64,000 bases of DNA. Source: Rhopalosiphum padi. Taxonomy: Eukaryota > Arthropoda > Insecta > Hemiptera > Aphididae. Positions 22,727 through 37,645 of this stretch are shown piece after piece. The notes beneath the pieces are model-generated. The model did no database searches and was not told the origin of the DNA. It saw nothing but the letters and a program-made list of their open reading frames with translations. The position numbers were made by a program, and so were the translations under genes. Location of the stretch: the NCBI RefSeq assembly GCF_020882245.1, contig NC_083599.1:49378748-49442747 (forward strand), read 5' to 3'. Numbering within the stretch: position 1 is the stretch's first letter; every line of letters starts with the position of its first letter.

Positions 22727-24349
22727 CTCGAGGCGTGCTGAGACATGAATTACCATTACTATCACTTGGGAAAGTTACAACATCTTACGTTGATAATGGA
22801 ATAGAAGATACTGCTAATAATAATGGTTTTATGCAAAGTACGAATAATGGATATTGATTGTAATTGATAGTCAATTAATAGTGGTGTAACAAAATGTTAG
22901 TGTCATGAAACCCAGACCCATAGATTAAATAAATAATTCTTATTTACCATAACTATCTTCCATATATTTCAACTAAGCTGACACTTCATAATCACTATAA
23001 AACATGTTTTTATATGATGATTTTGACTCGTTTTTCAAATTCATATTTATAACTGCTTATAAAACACTGTATTCTCAAGTTATTTTCTAACCATTTTACA
23101 TATTTACCTGAATACTCTTTTTCAGATGGAAGTACAACAGATCACTCAAGACATGCTGAGACATGAATCCACATTTCTACCACTTGTGAATGTATCAACA
23201 TCCTATGTTGAAAACTGACCAGAAGATACTGAAAATAATAATGGTTTTATTGCGATGTACGTGTAATGGGTATTGAATATAGTTGAAAGTAAATTAATAG
23301 CAGTTAAACAATTGAGATTTGTTAAATGTCTGAATAAAATATTAGTAAACACATTTAGCTTGTAATTTTCATTCTTAAAATTTACCTATGCTATAAAAAT
23401 CTTTTATTTTTACTATATTTAAATGATCATTATAAAATATTTATAAAACACTCAAATATTAAGTTAATGTTTAGAAGATTGAACAATAGTTTAAGAAAAT
23501 GATTCTCATTTACCATTATTATCTGTGATATGTTTCATTTAACCTGTTATTTAGAATACACTAAAAAACATGTTTTTATACGATAATTTTGACAAATCTT
23601 ACAAATTCCTATTTTAAACTGCTTATAATACACTAAATTATTGAATGTATACACCGACAGAGGGCGTGTGCGTCGCCGTTGTGTGCCGTTCACCGTACGG
23701 CTGCTTAACGTGACTGATCGTTATTTTTACTTAGCTTTTGCGTGTAGTTGTTGTTCATTTAATAAAGATTTTTCATATTATAAAGGAATTGTTCATATTT
23801 TACGCCAAAGTTGACACATGTAAGTGTCTTGATCCTGGACTACTAGATTAAGAAAACGATTCTAATTTATCATTTGCAACTTTCTTATGTTTCACTTAAC
23901 CTGATATTTTTACTCCATAAAAACTATAAAATATAATTTTGACGAATAATACAAATTCATATTGAAAAGGAGCAATTTTCAGTTGTTGTACAAATGTATT
24001 CTTTAGTTACACTTATAAGACGTTTAAATTCTATAAAACATTCTGGTATATTTGTACTATCTTTTATGGTTTATCATAATTATTATTTCTTATCATCTGT
24101 TATAATTTTTATATTTCATATATTTTGCAATTTTACATTGGTATTTGTATTTAAATTTCAACTGTAAATTGTTTTCAAATATTTTGTAATAAAAATGAAT
24201 TTTGTCCAATAGTTTATGTTTTGATTGTTTCCATTTCTGAATTATTCACTGTCGTCCACGTACTAGTTGTTATATAGAATTTTTGGTTCTCCTTATGGTG
24301 TCTAGTAGTGACATTTTATCCTCCACCCCGTTATACATATTTAACTTAC

Positions 24350-24383
<34 letters not shown>

Positions 24384-25094
24384 TGGCAGTACAGCAGATC
24401 ACTTAAGACATGATTTACCATTTCTACCACATGGGAAAGTTACAACATCCTACGCTGAAAATGGACTAGACGATACTGATAATAATAATGGTTTTATGCA
24501 AAGTACGAATAATGGATATTGATTGTAATTGATAGTCAATTAATAGTGGTGTAACAAAATGTTAGTGTCATGAAACCCTGACCATTAAAATTAAGAAAAT
24601 GATTCTAATTTTCCATTGTTATCGTTCAAATGTTACATTAAAGCTAATACTTCTTAAACACAATACAACATGATTTTACATGGTAATTTAAACAAATATT
24701 ACAAAGTCGTATTTTTAACTGCTTATAAAACTCTCAATTGTCATGTTAGTGTCTAGAAACCTTGACTACTAGATTATGACAATGATTCTTATTTTCCATT
24801 ATTAACATTCATATAATTCATTTATGCTGATACTTCATAAACAATATAAAAAATAGGTATACAAGATAATTTATACAAGTATAACAAACACATATTTTTT
24901 TTCATGTTGAAAAGCGTCAATTTTAAGTTAATGTACAAGTGTATTCTTTACTTACATTTAATTTACATTCAAATTCAACGAAACATTTTGGTAGATTTGT
25001 ACTATCTTTTATTACTTATCATTATAATTGTTTCTTTAACCATTATACATATTAACCTAACTACTTTTTTTTTAGATGGCAGTACAGCAGATCA
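22727..25094 (+). repeat. Array unit 10 (short, 2368 bp, s1 deleted)
   Basis: Same s1 deletion junction as unit 7 (near 22912). Module B at 23126, type I tract of 29 T, module C at 24383. Shares CTATAAAAATC (near 23393) and the 9-T acceptor before the next module A (25076) with unit 7, so the two are close relatives despite different T tracts. Confidence 0.98.
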
Positions 25095-26900
25095 CTCGAG
25101 GCGTGCTGAGACATGAATTACCATTACTATCACTTGGGAAAGTTACAACATCTTACGTTGATAATGGAATAGAAGATACTGCTAATAATAATGGTTTTAT
25201 GCAAAGTACGAATAATGGATATTGATTGTAATTGATAGTCAATTAATAGTGGTGTAACAAAATGTTAGTGTCATGAAACCCTGACCATTAGATTAAGTGA
25301 ATGATTCTTATTGACCATAACTAACTTCCATATTTGCCATTTAAACTGATAGTTCATAAACACTATAAAACATGTTTTTATATGATAATTTTGACTCGTT
25401 TTTTAAATTTATATTTTTAACTGCTTATGAAACATTGAATTTTTTATTTAGTGTCATGAAACCCAGACCCATAGATTAAATAAATAATTCTTATTTACCA
25501 TAACTATCTTCCATATATTTCAACTAAGCTGACACTTCATAATCACTATAAAACATGTTTTTATATGATGATTTTGACTCGTTTTTCAAATTCATATTTA
25601 TAACTGCTTATAAAACACTGTATTCTCAAGTTATTTTCTAACCATTTTACATATTTACCTGAATACTCTTTTTCAGATGGAAGTACAACAGATCACTCAA
25701 GACATGCTGAGACATGAATCCACATTTCTACCACTTGTGAATGTATCAACATCCTATGTTGAAAACTGACCAGAAGATACTGAAAATAATAATGGTTTTA
25801 TTGCGATGTACGTGTAATGGGTATTGAATATAGTTGAAAGTAAATTAATAGCAGTTAAACAATTGAGATTTGTTAAATGTCTGAATAAAATATTAGTAAA
25901 CACATTTAGCTTGTAATTTTCATTCTTAAAATTTACCTATGCTATAGAAATCTTTTATTTTTACTATATTTAAATGATCATTATAAAATATTTATAAAAC
26001 ACTCAAATATTAAGTTAATGTTTAGAAGATTGAACAATAGTTTAAGAAAATGATTCTCATTTACCATTATTATCTGTGATATGTTTCATTTAACCTGTTA
26101 TTTAGAATACACTAAAAAACATGTTTTTATACGATAATTTTGACAAATCTTACAAATTCCTATTTTAAACTGCTTATAATACACTAAATTATTGAATGTA
26201 TACACCGACAGAGGGCGTGTGCGTCGCCGTTGTGTGCTGTTCACCGTACGGCTGCTTAACGTGACTGATCGTTATTTTTACTTAGCTTTTGCGTGTAGTT
26301 GTTGTTCATTTAATAAAGATTTTTCATATTATAAAGGAATTGTTCATATTTTACGCCAAAGTTGACACATGTAAGTGTCTTGATCCTGGACTACTAGATT
26401 AAGAAAACGATTCTAATTTATCATTTGCAACTTTCTTATGTTTCACTTAACCTGATATTTTTACTCCATAAAAACTATAAAATATAATTTTGACGAATAA
26501 TACAAATTCATATTGAAAAGGAGCAATTTTCAGTTGTTGTACAAATGTATTCTTTAGTTACACTTATAAGACGTTTAAATTCTATAAAACATTCTGGTAT
26601 ATTTGTACTATCTTTTATGGTTTATCATAATTATTATTTCTTATCATCTGTTATAATTTTTATATTTCATATATTTTGCAATTTTACATTGGTATTTGTA
26701 TTTAAATTTCAACTGTAAATTGTTTTCAAATATTTTGTAATAAAAATGAATTTTGTCCAATAGTTTATGTTTTGATTGTTTCCATTTCTGAATTATTCAC
26801 TGTCGTCCACGTACTAGTTGTTATATAGAATTTTTGGTTCTCCTTATGGTGTCTAGTAGTGACATTTTATCCTCCACCCCGTTATACATATTTAACTTAC

Positions 26901-26934
<34 letters not shown>

Positions 26935-27644
26935 TGGCAGTACAGCAGATCACTTAAGACATGATTTACCATTTCTACCACATGGGAAAGTTACAACATC
27001 CTACGCTGAAAATGGACTAGACGATACTGATAATAATAATGGTTTTATGCAAAGTACGAATAATGGATATTGATTGTAATTGATAGTCAATTAATAGTGG
27101 TGTAACAAAATGTTAGTGTCATGAAACCCTGACCATTAAAATTAAGAAAATGGTTCTAATTTTCCATTGTTATCGTTCAAATGTTACATTAAAGCTAATA
27201 CTTCTTATACACAATACAACATGATTTTACATGGTAATTTAAACAAATATTACAAAGTCGTATTTTTAACTGCTTATAAAACTCTCAATTGTCATGTTAG
27301 TGTCTAGAAACCTTGACTACTAGATTATGACAATGATTCTTATTTTCCATTATTAACATTCATATAATTCATTTATGCTGATACTTCATAAACAATATAA
27401 AAAATAGGTATACAAGATAATTTATACAAGTATAACAAACACATATTTTTTTTCATGTTGAAAAGCGTCAATTTTAAGTTAATGTACAAGTGCATTCTTT
27501 ACTTACATTTAATTTACATTCAAATTCAACGAAACATTTTGGTAGATTTGTACTATCTTTTATTACTTATCATTATAATTGTTTCTTTAACCATTATACA
27601 TATTAACCTAACTACTTTGTTTTAGATGGCAGTACAGCAGATCA
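25095..27644 (+). repeat. Array unit 11 (2550 bp)
   Basis: Module B at 25677, 29-T tract, module C at 26934. Island T variant at 26238, as in unit 8, but with the minor G/T/C haplotype downstream. Unit 8 has the major one, so the unit looks mosaic. Confidence 0.98.
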
Positions 27645-30187
27645 CTCGAGGCGTGCTGAGACATGAATTACCATTACTATCACTTGGGAAAGTTACAACA
27701 TCTTACGTTGATAATGGAATAGAAGATACTGCTAATAATAATGGTTTTATGCAAAGTACGAATAATGGATATTGATTGTAATTGATAGTCAATTAATAGT
27801 GGTGTAACAAAATGTTAGTGTCATGAAACCCTGACCATTAGATTAAGTGAATGATTCTTATTGACCATAACTAACTTCCATATTTGCCATTTAAACTGAT
27901 AGTTCATAAACACTATAAAACATGTTTTTATATGATAATTTTGACTCGTTTTTTAAATTTATATTTTTAACTGCTTATGAAACATTGAATTTTTTATTTA
28001 GTGTCATGAAACCCAGACCCATAGATTAAATAAATAATTCTTATTTACCATAACTATCTTCCATATATTTCAACTAAGCTGACACTTCATAATCACTATA
28101 AAACATGTTTTTATATGATGATTTTGACTCGTTTTTCAAATTCATATTTATAACTGCTTATAAAACACTGTATTCTCAAGTTATTTTCTAACCATTTTAC
28201 ATATTTACCTGAATACTCTTTTTCAGATGGAAGTACAACAGATCACTCAAGACATGCTGAGACATGAATCCACATTTCTACCACTTGTGAATGTATCAAC
28301 ATCCTATGTTGAAAACTGACCAGAAGATACTGAAAATAATAATGGTTTTATTGCGATGTACGTGTAATGGGTATTGAATATAGTTGAAAGTAAATTAATA
28401 GCAGTTAAACAATTGAGATTTGTTAAATGTCTGAATAAAATATTAGTAAACACATTTAGCTTGTAATTTTCATTCTTAAAATTTACCTATGCTATAGAAA
28501 TCTTTTATTTTTACTATATTTAAATGATCATTATAAAATATTTATAAAACACTCAAATATTAAGTTAATGTTTAGAAGATTGAACAATAGTTTAAGAAAA
28601 TGATTCTCATTTACCATTATTATCTGTGATATGTTTCATTTAACCTGTTATTTAGAATACACTAAAAAACATGTTTTTATACGATAATTTTGACAAATCT
28701 TACAAATTCCTATTTTAAACTGCTTATAATACACTAAATTATTGAATGTATACACCGACAGAGGGCGTGTGCGTCGCCGTTGTGTGCCGTTCACCGTACG
28801 GCTGCTTAACGTGACTGATCGTTATTTTTACTTAGCTTTTGCGTGTAGTTGTTGTTCATTTAATAAAGATTTTTCATATTATAAAGGAATTGTTCATATT
28901 TTACGCCAAAGTTGACACATGTAAGTGTCTTGATCCTGGACTACTAGATTAAGAAAACGATTCTAATTTATCATTTGCAACTTTCTTATGTTTCACTTAA
29001 CCTGATATTTTTACTCCATAAAAACTATAAAATATAATTTTGACGAATAATACAAATTCATATTGAAAAGGAGCAATTTTCAGTTGTTGTACAAATGTAT
29101 TCTTTAGTTACACTTATAAGACGTTTAAATTCTATAAAACATTCTGGTATATTTGTACTATCTTTTATGGTTTATCATAATTATTATTTCTTATCATCTG
29201 TTATAATTTTTATATTTCATATATTTTGCAATTTTACATTGGTATTTGTATTTAAATTTCAACTGTAAATTGTTTTCAAATATTTTGTAATAAAAATGAA
29301 TTTTGTCCAATAGTTTATGTTTTGATTGTTTCCATTTCTGAATTATTCACTGTCGTCCACGTACTAGTTGTTATATAGAATTTTTGGTTCTCCTTATGGT
29401 GTCTAGTAGTGACATTTTATCCTCCACCCCGTTATACATATTTAACTCACTATTTTTTTTTTTTTTTTTTTCTTAGATGGCAGTACAGCAGATCACTTAA
29501 GACATGATTTACCATTTCTACCACATGGGAAAGTTACAACATCCTACGCTGAAAATGGACTAGACGATACTGATAATAATAATGGTTTTATGCAAAGTAC
29601 GAATAATGGATATTGATTGTAATTGATAGTCAATTAATAGTGGTGTAACAAAATGTTAGTGTCATGAAACCCTGACCATTAAAATTAAGAAAATGATTCT
29701 AATTTTCCATTGTTATCGTTCAAATGTTACATTAAAGCTAATACTTCTTAAACACAATACAACATGATTTTACATGGTAATTTAAACAAATATTACAAAG
29801 TCGTATTTTTAACTGCTTATAAAACTCTCAATTGTCATGTTAGTGTCTAGAAACCTTGACTACTAGATTATGACAATGATTCTTATTTTCCATTATTAAC
29901 ATTCATATAATTCATTTATGCTGATACTTCATAAACAATATAAAAAATAGGTATACAAGATAATTTATACAAGTATAACAAACACATATTTTTTTTCATG
30001 TTGAAAAGCGTCAATTTTAAGTTAATGTACAAGTGTATTCTTTACTTACATTTAATTTACATTCAAATTCAACGAAACATTTTGGTAGATTTGTACTATC
30101 TTTTATTACTTATCATTATAATTGTTTCTTTAACCATTATACATATTAACCTAACTACTTTGTTTTAGATGGCAGTACAGCAGATCA
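27645..30187 (+). repeat. Array unit 12 (2543 bp)
   Basis: Module B at 28227, type II tract with 19 T and CTTAG, module C at 29477. Major haplotype. Equivalent of unit 9 in the second trimer. Confidence 0.98.
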
Positions 30188-31812
30188 CTCGAGGCGTGCT
30201 GAGACATGAATTACCATTACTATCACTTGGGAAAGTTACAACATCTTACGTTGATAATGGAATAGAAGATACTGCTAATAATAATGGTTTTATGCAAAGT
30301 ACGAATAATGGATATTGATTGTAATTGATAGTCAATTAATAGTGGTGTAACAAAATGTTAGTGTCATGAAACCCAGACCCATAGATTAAATAAATAATTC
30401 TTATTTACCATAACTATCTTCCATATATTTCAACTAAGCTGACACTTCATAATCACTATAAAACATGTTTTTATATGATGATTTTGACTCGTTTTTCAAA
30501 TTCATATTTATAACTGCTTATAAAACACTGTATTCTCAAGTTATTTTCTAACCATTTTACATATTTACCTGAATACTCTTTTTCAGATGGAAGTACAACA
30601 GATCACTCAAGACATGCTGAGACATGAATCCACATTTCTACCACTTGTGAATGTATCAACATCCTATGTTGAAAACTGACCAGAAGATACTGAAAATAAT
30701 AATGGTTTTATTGCGATGTACGTGTAATGGGTATTGAATATAGTTGAAAGTAAATTAATAGCAGTTAAACAATTGAGATTTGTTAAATGTCTGAATAAAA
30801 TATTAGTAAACACATTTAGCTTGTAATTTTCATTCTTAAAATTTACCTATGCTATAAAAATCTTTTATTTTTACTATATTTAAATGATCATTATAAAATA
30901 TTTATAAAACACTCAAATATTAAGTTAATGTTTAGAAGATTGAACAATAGTTTAAGAAAATGATTCTCATTTACCATTATTATCTGTGATATGTTTCATT
31001 TAACCTGTTATTTAGAATACACTAAAAAACATGTTTTTATACGATAATTTTGACAAATCTTACAAATTCCTATTTTAAACTGCTTATAATACACTAAATT
31101 ATTGAATGTATACACCGACAGAGGGCGTGTGCGTCGCCGTTGTGTGCCGTTCACCGTACGGCTGCTTAACGTGACTGATCGTTATTTTTACTTAGCTTTT
31201 GCGTGTAGTTGTTGTTCATTTAATAAAGATTTTTCATATTATAAAGGAATTGTTCATATTTTACGCCAAAGTTGACACATGTAAGTGTCTTGATCCTGGA
31301 CTACTAGATTAAGAAAACGATTCTAATTTATCATTTGCAACTTTCTTATGTTTCACTTAACCTGATATTTTTACTCCATAAAAACTATAAAATATAATTT
31401 TGACGAATAATACAAATTCATATTGAAAAGGAGCAATTTTCAGTTGTTGTACAAATGTATTCTTTAGTTACACTTATAAGACGTTTAAATTCTATAAAAC
31501 ATTCTGGTATATTTGTACTATCTTTTATGGTTTATCATAATTATTATTTCTTATCATCTGTTATAATTTTTATATTTCATATATTTTGCAATTTTACATT
31601 GGTATTTGTATTTAAATTTCAACTGTAAATTGTTTTCAAATATTTTGTAATAAAAATGAATTTTGTCCAATAGTTTATGTTTTGATTGTTTCCATTTCTG
31701 AATTATTCACTGTCGTCCACGTACTAGTTGTTATATAGAATTTTTGGTTCTCCTTATGGTGTCTAGTAGTGACATTTTATCCTCCACCCCGTTATACATA
31801 TTTAACTTACTA

Positions 31813-31843
<31 letters not shown>

Positions 31844-32553
31844 TGGCAGTACAGCAGATCACTTAAGACATGATTTACCATTTCTACCACATGGGAAAGT
31901 TACAACATCCTACGCTGAAAATGGACTAGACGATACTGATAATAATAATGGTTTTATGCAAAGTACGAATAATGGATATTGATTGTAATTGATAGTCAAT
32001 TAATAGTGGTGTAACAAAATGTTAGTGTCATGAAACCCTGACCATTAAAATTAAGAAAATGGTTCTAATTTTCCATTGTTATCGTTCAAATGTTACATTA
32101 AAGCTAATACTTCTTATACACAATACAACATGATTTTACATGGTAATTTAAACAAATATTACAAAGTCGTATTTTTAACTGCTTATAAAACTCTCAATTG
32201 TCATGTTAGTGTCTAGAAACCTTGACTACTAGATTATGACAATGATTCTTATTTTCCATTATTAACATTCATATAATTCATTTATGCTGATACTTCATAA
32301 ACAATATAAAAAATAGGTATACAAGATAATTTATACAAGTATAACAAACACATATTTTTTTTCATGTTGAAAAGCGTCAATTTTAAGTTAATGTACAAGT
32401 GCATTCTTTACTTACATTTAATTTACATTCAAATTCAACGAAACATTTTGGTAGATTTGTACTATCTTTTATTACTTATCATTATAATTGTTTCTTTAAC
32501 CATTATACATATTAACCTAACTACTTTGTTTTAGATGGCAGTACAGCAGATCA
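30188..32553 (+). repeat. Array unit 13 (short, 2366 bp, s1 deleted)
   Basis: Third s1-deleted unit with the same junction (near 30373). Module B at 30587, 28-T type I tract, module C at 31843. Keeps CTATAAAAATC near 30853 but has the normal TTTGTTTTAG acceptor and the minor G/T/C haplotype. Its right part thus differs from short units 7 and 10. Confidence 0.98.
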
Positions 32554-34361
32554 CTCGAGGCGTGCTGAGACATGAATTACCATTACTATCACTTGGGAAA
32601 GTTACAACATCTTACGTTGATAATGGAATAGAAGATACTGCTAATAATAATGGTTTTATGCAAAGTACGAATAATGGATATTGATTGTAATTGATAGTCA
32701 ATTAATAGTGGTGTAACAAAATGTTAGTGTCATGAAACCCTGACCATTAGATTAAGTGAATGATTCTTATTGACCATAACTAACTTCCATATTTGCCATT
32801 TAAACTGATAGTTCATAAACACTATAAAACATGTTTTTATATGATAATTTTGACTCGTTTTTTAAATTTATATTTTTAACTGCTTATGAAACATTGAATT
32901 TTTTATTTAGTGTCATGAAACCCAGACCCATAGATTAAATAAATAATTCTTATTTACCATAACTATCTTCCATATATTTCAACTAAGCTGACACTTCATA
33001 ATCACTATAAAACATGTTTTTATATGATGATTTTGACTCGTTTTTCAAATTCATATTTATAACTGCTTATAAAACACTGTATTCTCAAGTTATTTTCTAA
33101 CCATTTTACATATTTACCTGAATACTCTTTTTCAGATGGAAGTACAACAGATCACTCAAGACATGCTGAGACATGAATCCACATTTCTACCACTTGTGAA
33201 TGTATCAACATCCTATGTTGAAAACTGACCAGAAGATACTGAAAATAATAATGGTTTTATTGCGATGTACGTGTAATGGGTATTGAATATAGTTGAAAGT
33301 AAATTAATAGCAGTTAAACAATTGAGATTTGTTAAATGTCTGAATAAAATATTAGTAAACACATTTAGCTTGTAATTTTCATTCTTAAAATTTACCTATG
33401 CTATAGAAATCTTTTATTTTTACTATATTTAAATGATCATTATAAAATATTTATAAAACACTCAAATATTAAGTTAATGTTTAGAAGATTGAACAATAGT
33501 TTAAGAAAATGATTCTCATTTACCATTATTATCTGTGATATGTTTCATTTAACCTGTTATTTAGAATACACTAAAAAACATGTTTTTATACGATAATTTT
33601 GACAAATCTTACAAATTCCTATTTTAAACTGCTTATAATACACTAAATTATTGAATGTATACACCGACAGAGGGCGTGTGCGTCGCCGTTGTGTGCCGTT
33701 CACCGTACGGCTGCTTAACGTGACTGATCGTTATTTTTACTTAGCTTTTGCGTGTAGTTGTTGTTCATTTAATAAAGATTTTTCATATTATAAAGGAATT
33801 GTTCATATTTTACGCCAAAGTTGACACATGTAAGTGTCTTGATCCTGGACTACTAGATTAAGAAAACGATTCTAATTTATCATTTGCAACTTTCTTATGT
33901 TTCACTTAACCTGATATTTTTACTCCATAAAAACTATAAAATATAATTTTGACGAATAATACAAATTCATATTGAAAAGGAGCAATTTTCAGTTGTTGTA
34001 CAAATGTATTCTTTAGTTACACTTATAAGACGTTTAAATTCTATAAAACATTCTGGTATATTTGTACTATCTTTTATGGTTTATCATAATTATTATTTCT
34101 TATCATCTGTTATAATTTTTATATTTCATATATTTTGCAATTTTACATTGGTATTTGTATTTAAATTTCAACTGTAAATTGTTTTCAAATATTTTGTAAT
34201 AAAAATGAATTTTGTCCAATAGTTTATGTTTTGATTGTTTCCATTTCTGAATTATTCACTGTCGTCCACGTACTAGTTGTTATATAGAATTTTTGGTTCT
34301 CCTTATGGTGTCTAGTAGTGACATTTTATCCTCCACCCCGTTATACATATTTAACTTACTA

Positions 34362-34392
<31 letters not shown>

Positions 34393-35102
34393 TGGCAGTA
34401 CAGCAGATCACTTAAGACATGATTTACCATTTCTACCACATGGGAAAGTTACAACATCCTACGCTGAAAATGGACTAGACGATACTGATAATAATAATGG
34501 TTTTATGCAAAGTACGAATAATGGATATTGATTGTAATTGATAGTCAATTAATAGTGGTGTAACAAAATGTTAGTGTCATGAAACCCTGACCATTAAAAT
34601 TAAGAAAATGATTCTAATTTTCCATTGTTATCGTTCAAATGTTACATTAAAGCTAATACTTCTTAAACACAATACAACATGATTTTACATGGTAATTTAA
34701 ACAAATATTACAAAGTCGTATTTTTAACTGCTTATAAAACTCTCAATTGTCATGTTAGTGTCTAGAAACCTTGACTACTAGATTATGACAATGATTCTTA
34801 TTTTCCATTATTAACATTCATATAATTCATTTATGCTGATACTTCATAAACAATATAAAAAATAGGTATACAAGATAATTTATACAAGTATAACAAACAC
34901 ATATTTTTTTTCATGTTGAAAAGCGTCAATTTTAAGTTAATGTACAAGTGTATTCTTTACTTACATTTAATTTACATTCAAATTCAACGAAACATTTTGG
35001 TAGATTTGTACTATCTTTTATTACTTATCATTATAATTGTTTCTTTAACCATTATACATATTAACCTAACTACTTTGTTTTAGATGGCAGTACAGCAGAT
35101 CA
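32554..35102 (+). repeat. Array unit 14 (2549 bp)
   Basis: Module B at 33136, 28-T tract (the only other 28-T unit besides its left neighbour), module C at 34392. Major haplotype, normal island. Confidence 0.98.
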
Positions 35103-37645
35103 CTCGAGGCGTGCTGAGACATGAATTACCATTACTATCACTTGGGAAAGTTACAACATCTTACGTTGATAATGGAATAGAAGATACTGCTAATAATAAT
35201 GGTTTTATGCAAAGTACGAATAATGGATATTGATTGTAATTGATAGTCAATTAATAGTGGTGTAACAAAATGTTAGTGTCATGAAACCCTGACCATTAGA
35301 TTAAGTGAATGATTCTTATTGACCATAACTAACTTCCATATTTGCCATTTAAACTGATAGTTCATAAACACTATAAAACATGTTTTTATATGATAATTTT
35401 GACTCGTTTTTTAAATTTATATTTTTAACTGCTTATGAAACATTGAATTTTTTATTTAGTGTCATGAAACCCAGACCCATAGATTAAATAAATAATTCTT
35501 ATTTACCATAACTATCTTCCATATATTTCAACTAAGCTGACACTTCATAATCACTATAAAACATGTTTTTATATGATGATTTTGACTCGTTTTTCAAATT
35601 CATATTTATAACTGCTTATAAAACACTGTATTCTCAAGTTATTTTCTAACCATTTTACATATTTACCTGAATACTCTTTTTCAGATGGAAGTACAACAGA
35701 TCACTCAAGACATGCTGAGACATGAATCCACATTTCTACCACTTGTGAATGTATCAACATCCTATGTTGAAAACTGACCAGAAGATACTGAAAATAATAA
35801 TGGTTTTATTGCGATGTACGTGTAATGGGTATTGAATATAGTTGAAAGTAAATTAATAGCAGTTAAACAATTGAGATTTGTTAAATGTCTGAATAAAATA
35901 TTAGTAAACACATTTAGCTTGTAATTTTCATTCTTAAAATTTACCTATGCTATAGAAATCTTTTATTTTTACTATATTTAAATGATCATTATAAAATATT
36001 TATAAAACACTCAAATATTAAGTTAATGTTTAGAAGATTGAACAATAGTTTAAGAAAATGATTCTCATTTACCATTATTATCTGTGATATGTTTCATTTA
36101 ACCTGTTATTTAGAATACACTAAAAAACATGTTTTTATACGATAATTTTGACAAATCTTACAAATTCCTATTTTAAACTGCTTATAATACACTAAATTAT
36201 TGAATGTATACACCGACAGAGGGCGTGTGCGTCGCCGTTGTGTGCCGTTCACCGTACGGCTGCTTAACGTGACTGATCGTTATTTTTACTTAGCTTTTGC
36301 GTGTAGTTGTTGTTCATTTAATAAAGATTTTTCATATTATAAAGGAATTGTTCATATTTTACGCCAAAGTTGACACATGTAAGTGTCTTGATCCTGGACT
36401 ACTAGATTAAGAAAACGATTCTAATTTATCATTTGCAACTTTCTTATGTTTCACTTAACCTGATATTTTTACTCCATAAAAACTATAAAATATAATTTTG
36501 ACGAATAATACAAATTCATATTGAAAAGGAGCAATTTTCAGTTGTTGTACAAATGTATTCTTTAGTTACACTTATAAGACGTTTAAATTCTATAAAACAT
36601 TCTGGTATATTTGTACTATCTTTTATGGTTTATCATAATTATTATTTCTTATCATCTGTTATAATTTTTATATTTCATATATTTTGCAATTTTACATTGG
36701 TATTTGTATTTAAATTTCAACTGTAAATTGTTTTCAAATATTTTGTAATAAAAATGAATTTTGTCCAATAGTTTATGTTTTGATTGTTTCCATTTCTGAA
36801 TTATTCACTGTCGTCCACGTACTAGTTGTTATATAGAATTTTTGGTTCTCCTTATGGTGTCTAGTAGTGACATTTTATCCTCCACCCCGTTATACATATT
36901 TAACTTACTATTTTTTTTTTTTTTTTTTTTTTAGATGGCAGTACAGCAGATCACTTAAGACATGATTTACCATTTCTACCACATGGGAAAGTTACAACAT
37001 CCTACGCTGAAAATGGACTAGACGATACTGATAATAATAATGGTTTTATGCAAAGTACGAATAATGGATATTGATTGTAATTGATAGTCAATTAATAGTG
37101 GTGTAACAAAATGTTAGTGTCATGAAACCCTGACCATTAAAATTAAGAAAATGATTCTAATTTTCCATTGTTATCGTTCAAATGTTACATTAAAGCTAAT
37201 ACTTCTTAAACACAATACAACATGATTTTACATGGTAATTTAAACAAATATTACAAAGTCGTATTTTTAACTGCTTATAAAACTCTCAATTGTCATGTTA
37301 GTGTCTAGAAACCTTGACTACTAGATTATGACAATGATTCTTATTTTCCATTATTAACATTCATATAATTCATTTATGCTGATACTTCATAAACAATATA
37401 AAAAATAGGTATACAAGATAATTTATACAAGTATAACAAACACATATTTTTTTTCATGTTGAAAAGCGTCAATTTTAAGTTAATGTACAAGTGTATTCTT
37501 TACTTACATTTAATTTACATTCAAATTCAACGAAACATTTTGGTAGATTTGTACTATCTTTTATTACTTATCATTATAATTGTTTCTTTAACCATTATAC
37601 ATATTAACCTAACTACTTTGTTTTAGATGGCAGTACAGCAGATCA
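35103..37645 (+). repeat. Array unit 15 (2543 bp)
   Basis: Module B at 35685, type I tract of only 22 T, module C at 36935. Major haplotype. Last unit of the trimer block. It lacks the type II tract seen in units 9 and 12, so the third trimer is less perfect. Confidence 0.98.

Larger units (their letters stand above)
15279..37645 (+). repeat. Higher-order repeat: three copies of a ~7.45 kb trimer
   Basis: Trimer 1 is units 7-9 (15279-22726, 7448 bp), trimer 2 is units 10-12 (22727-30187, 7461 bp) and trimer 3 is units 13-15 (30188-37645, 7458 bp). Each begins with an s1-deleted unit carrying CTATAAAAATC. Trimers 1 and 2 also share the 9-T acceptor after the first unit, the island T in the second unit (18783 and 26238), and a type II 19-T tract in the third unit. 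Trimer 3 has only the deletion and CTATAAAAATC, so it is older or has been overwritten. This pattern means blocks of three units were duplicated together. Confidence 0.88.
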
